Source of the DNA: Methanobacteriota archaeon
GTDB taxonomy: Archaea > Thermoplasmatota > Poseidoniia > Poseidoniales > Poseidoniaceae
Direction of reading: 5' to 3'
Assembly (NCBI GenBank): GCA_018650165.1
Contig: JABIGM010000050.1
Coordinates: forward strand, 1-46,118
Length of the DNA: 46,118 bases
Part shown: positions 45,164 to 46,118 of the stretch, piece after piece
Position numbering within the stretch: the first letter of the stretch is position 1
Layout of the letters: each line of letters opens with the position of its first letter
Notes under the pieces: generated by a model
Told to the model about the DNA's origin: nothing
What the model saw: the letters and a program-made list of their open reading frames with translations, nothing else
The model's database searches: none
Made by a program: the position numbers and the translations under genes

Positions 45164-46045
45164 ATGGCAGTTTTAGGCTCAGGCTCTTCTAATGGTGGGT
45201 GCAGTCTCCTCCATGCAGCAGGGCTTGGCTATGGCGCCTCATTGGCTCTTGACCTTCCAGTAAAGGTTAGATTATTGGATAAATCTCCAAAAAAGGAATT
45301 GGTTGACCCTGATGGATTGTTGGCTGCTGTGATAGAAGCATGGAGTAATTCTTCACTTCCTTTACCAGATTACGAGTTGTTTTGGTCGGTTAAATCCAAA
45401 GTTCCCCCTAGACAAGGACTGAAATCTAGTGCTGCAGTTTCTGTTGCAGCGATTCGTGCATTATGTGCCGCTACAGATACTGAACTAGATAATTCTCAGA
45501 TTGTTGATCTTTCTGCTGCTGCTCAGTTAGCAGCAGGAGTCTCACTTACCGGTAGCTATGATGATTCGTGGGCAGCGGTTGAAGGTGGTTGGAAACTCGT
45601 TGATATTAATGCACAAGATGCACGTTCAGGTGTTCTTTTGGAATCTAAAGGGCCATCTTCGGATGATTGGAATGTGCTGTTGATCTTAAGAGGTGACCGT
45701 GAAGAAAGGCCTGCGATTGATGACTTTACTTACCACCAACAAGCATTTTCACAGGCACTTAGTGCTTTACAAGAGGGTAAAGATTTGGTAGCACTAACTT
45801 GGAATGGCAGAGGTGTTGTTGGAGCATTAAATGACCCTGAAGGCCGTAGAATGACAAATGATGCCTTCGTAAATGGTGCAAGAGCCGCTGGAATGAGTGG
45901 CTCGGGGCCAGCAATTGTGATTTTTGCCCCTGCAATAAGCAAACCTACACTTGAACGGTTATCTAAATGGTATGAACGATTTGGTGATGTCGAAGTTATC
46001 AAAACTACAGTAATTAATGCAGTATTCGAAGAGAGTGATGAATAA
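45164..46045 (+). CDS. aroK: shikimate kinase, archaeal GHMP type
   Basis: 293 residues. Phosphorylates shikimate at the 3-hydroxyl with ATP; archaea use a GHMP-superfamily kinase rather than the P-loop bacterial enzyme. The GHMP phosphate motif is PPRQGLKSSAAVSV (about residues 81-94). Further on come LTGSYDDSWAAVEGG and the third motif GARAAGMSGSGPAIVIF. GGTGAAAG-type site before the ATG, eight bases after aroB'. aroD and aroE are not between the genes as seen; they may follow. Confidence 0.92.
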   Translation: MAVLGSGSSNGGCSLLHAAGLGYGASLALDLPVKVRLLDKSPKKELVDPDGLLAAVIEAWSNSSLPLPDYELFWSVKSKVPPRQGLKSSAAVSVAAIRALCAATDTELDNSQIVDLSAAAQLAAGVSLTGSYDDSWAAVEGGWKLVDINAQDARSGVLLESKGPSSDDWNVLLILRGDREERPAIDDFTYHQQAFSQALSALQEGKDLVALTWNGRGVVGALNDPEGRRMTNDAFVNGARAAGMSGSGPAIVIFAPAISKPTLERLSKWYERFGDVEVIKTTVINAVFEESDE

Positions 46046-46111
46046 TCACATTGATGAATAGAAGCCTTCTCAATCGTGTTGATACTAATGCGCATGAGCT
46101 TGGGTGAGAGT

Positions 46112-46118
46112 ATGATTG
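46112..46118 (+). CDS. start of next gene, cut by window edge
   Basis: An ATG at 46112 follows GGTGAG at the spacing used by other genes in this window. Only two codons (Met-Ile) are visible. By position it should be the next shikimate-operon gene (for example EPSP synthase), but the sequence here cannot show that. An earlier in-frame or alternative start at 46094 is possible. Confidence 0.25.

Overview
The window reads as a compact piece of chromosome from an aerobic archaeon, most likely Thermoplasmatota, class Poseidoniia (Marine Group II or III). Evidence: a complete archaeal A-type ATP synthase operon, class II HMG-CoA reductase, PurP, archaeal RNA polymerase subunit K, the archaeal early shikimate genes (ADH synthase, dehydroquinate synthase II, GHMP shikimate kinase), a tRNA without an encoded CCA end, and heme O/heme A synthesis for a heme-copper oxidase. 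The taxonomic call is inference; I could not run a phylogeny. No CRISPR array, insertion sequence, prophage or rRNA was seen. Once the genes below are placed no gene-free stretch exceeds about 210 bases.

Layout. 1-2.5 kb (minus): a beta-propeller-like gene running off the left edge, overlapped by an AAA+/winged-helix ATPase. 2.5-4.0 kb: a divergent intergenic region with tandem repeats, then HMG-CoA reductase (mevalonate/isoprenoid lipids). 4.0-9.7 kb (minus): smc-scpA-scpB, a complete SMC-kleisin condensin operon. 9.8-13.2 kb: a small membrane protein with a DnaJ-like zinc motif, NadB (NAD synthesis) and PanE (CoA synthesis). 13.2-15.6 kb: a site-2-protease-like membrane protein that has lost its catalytic residues. 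15.6-24.1 kb (minus): atpHIKECFABD. 24.2-28.3 kb (plus): a UbiE/MenG-like methyltransferase and a MacB/FtsX-type ABC exporter.

28.4-34.8 kb is the least explained part. A four-gene minus-strand operon encodes a pilin-like, lamin-tail-domain surface protein and three KaiC-fold proteins, only one of which keeps a P-loop. It diverges from a 993-residue membrane-anchored surface protein. This is my best candidate for an undescribed system.

34.9-46.1 kb: tRNA-Ser(GCU); ctaB and ctaA (heme O and heme A) beside a membrane-anchored thioredoxin-fold protein; an unusual rpoK; tryptophan 2,3-dioxygenase; purP; a membrane-anchored coiled-coil protein with two DUF2135-type domains; an HTH-10 (Bat-type) regulator; and the start of the shikimate operon.

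How the genes work together: ATP synthase, heme A synthesis and a quinone-type methyltransferase point to aerobic respiration. NadB, PanE, PurP and the aro genes point to biosynthetic self-sufficiency. Several start codons were moved from the longest frame to the position supported by a Shine-Dalgarno-like sequence; GGAGG/GGTGA-type sites precede most downstream genes of operons.
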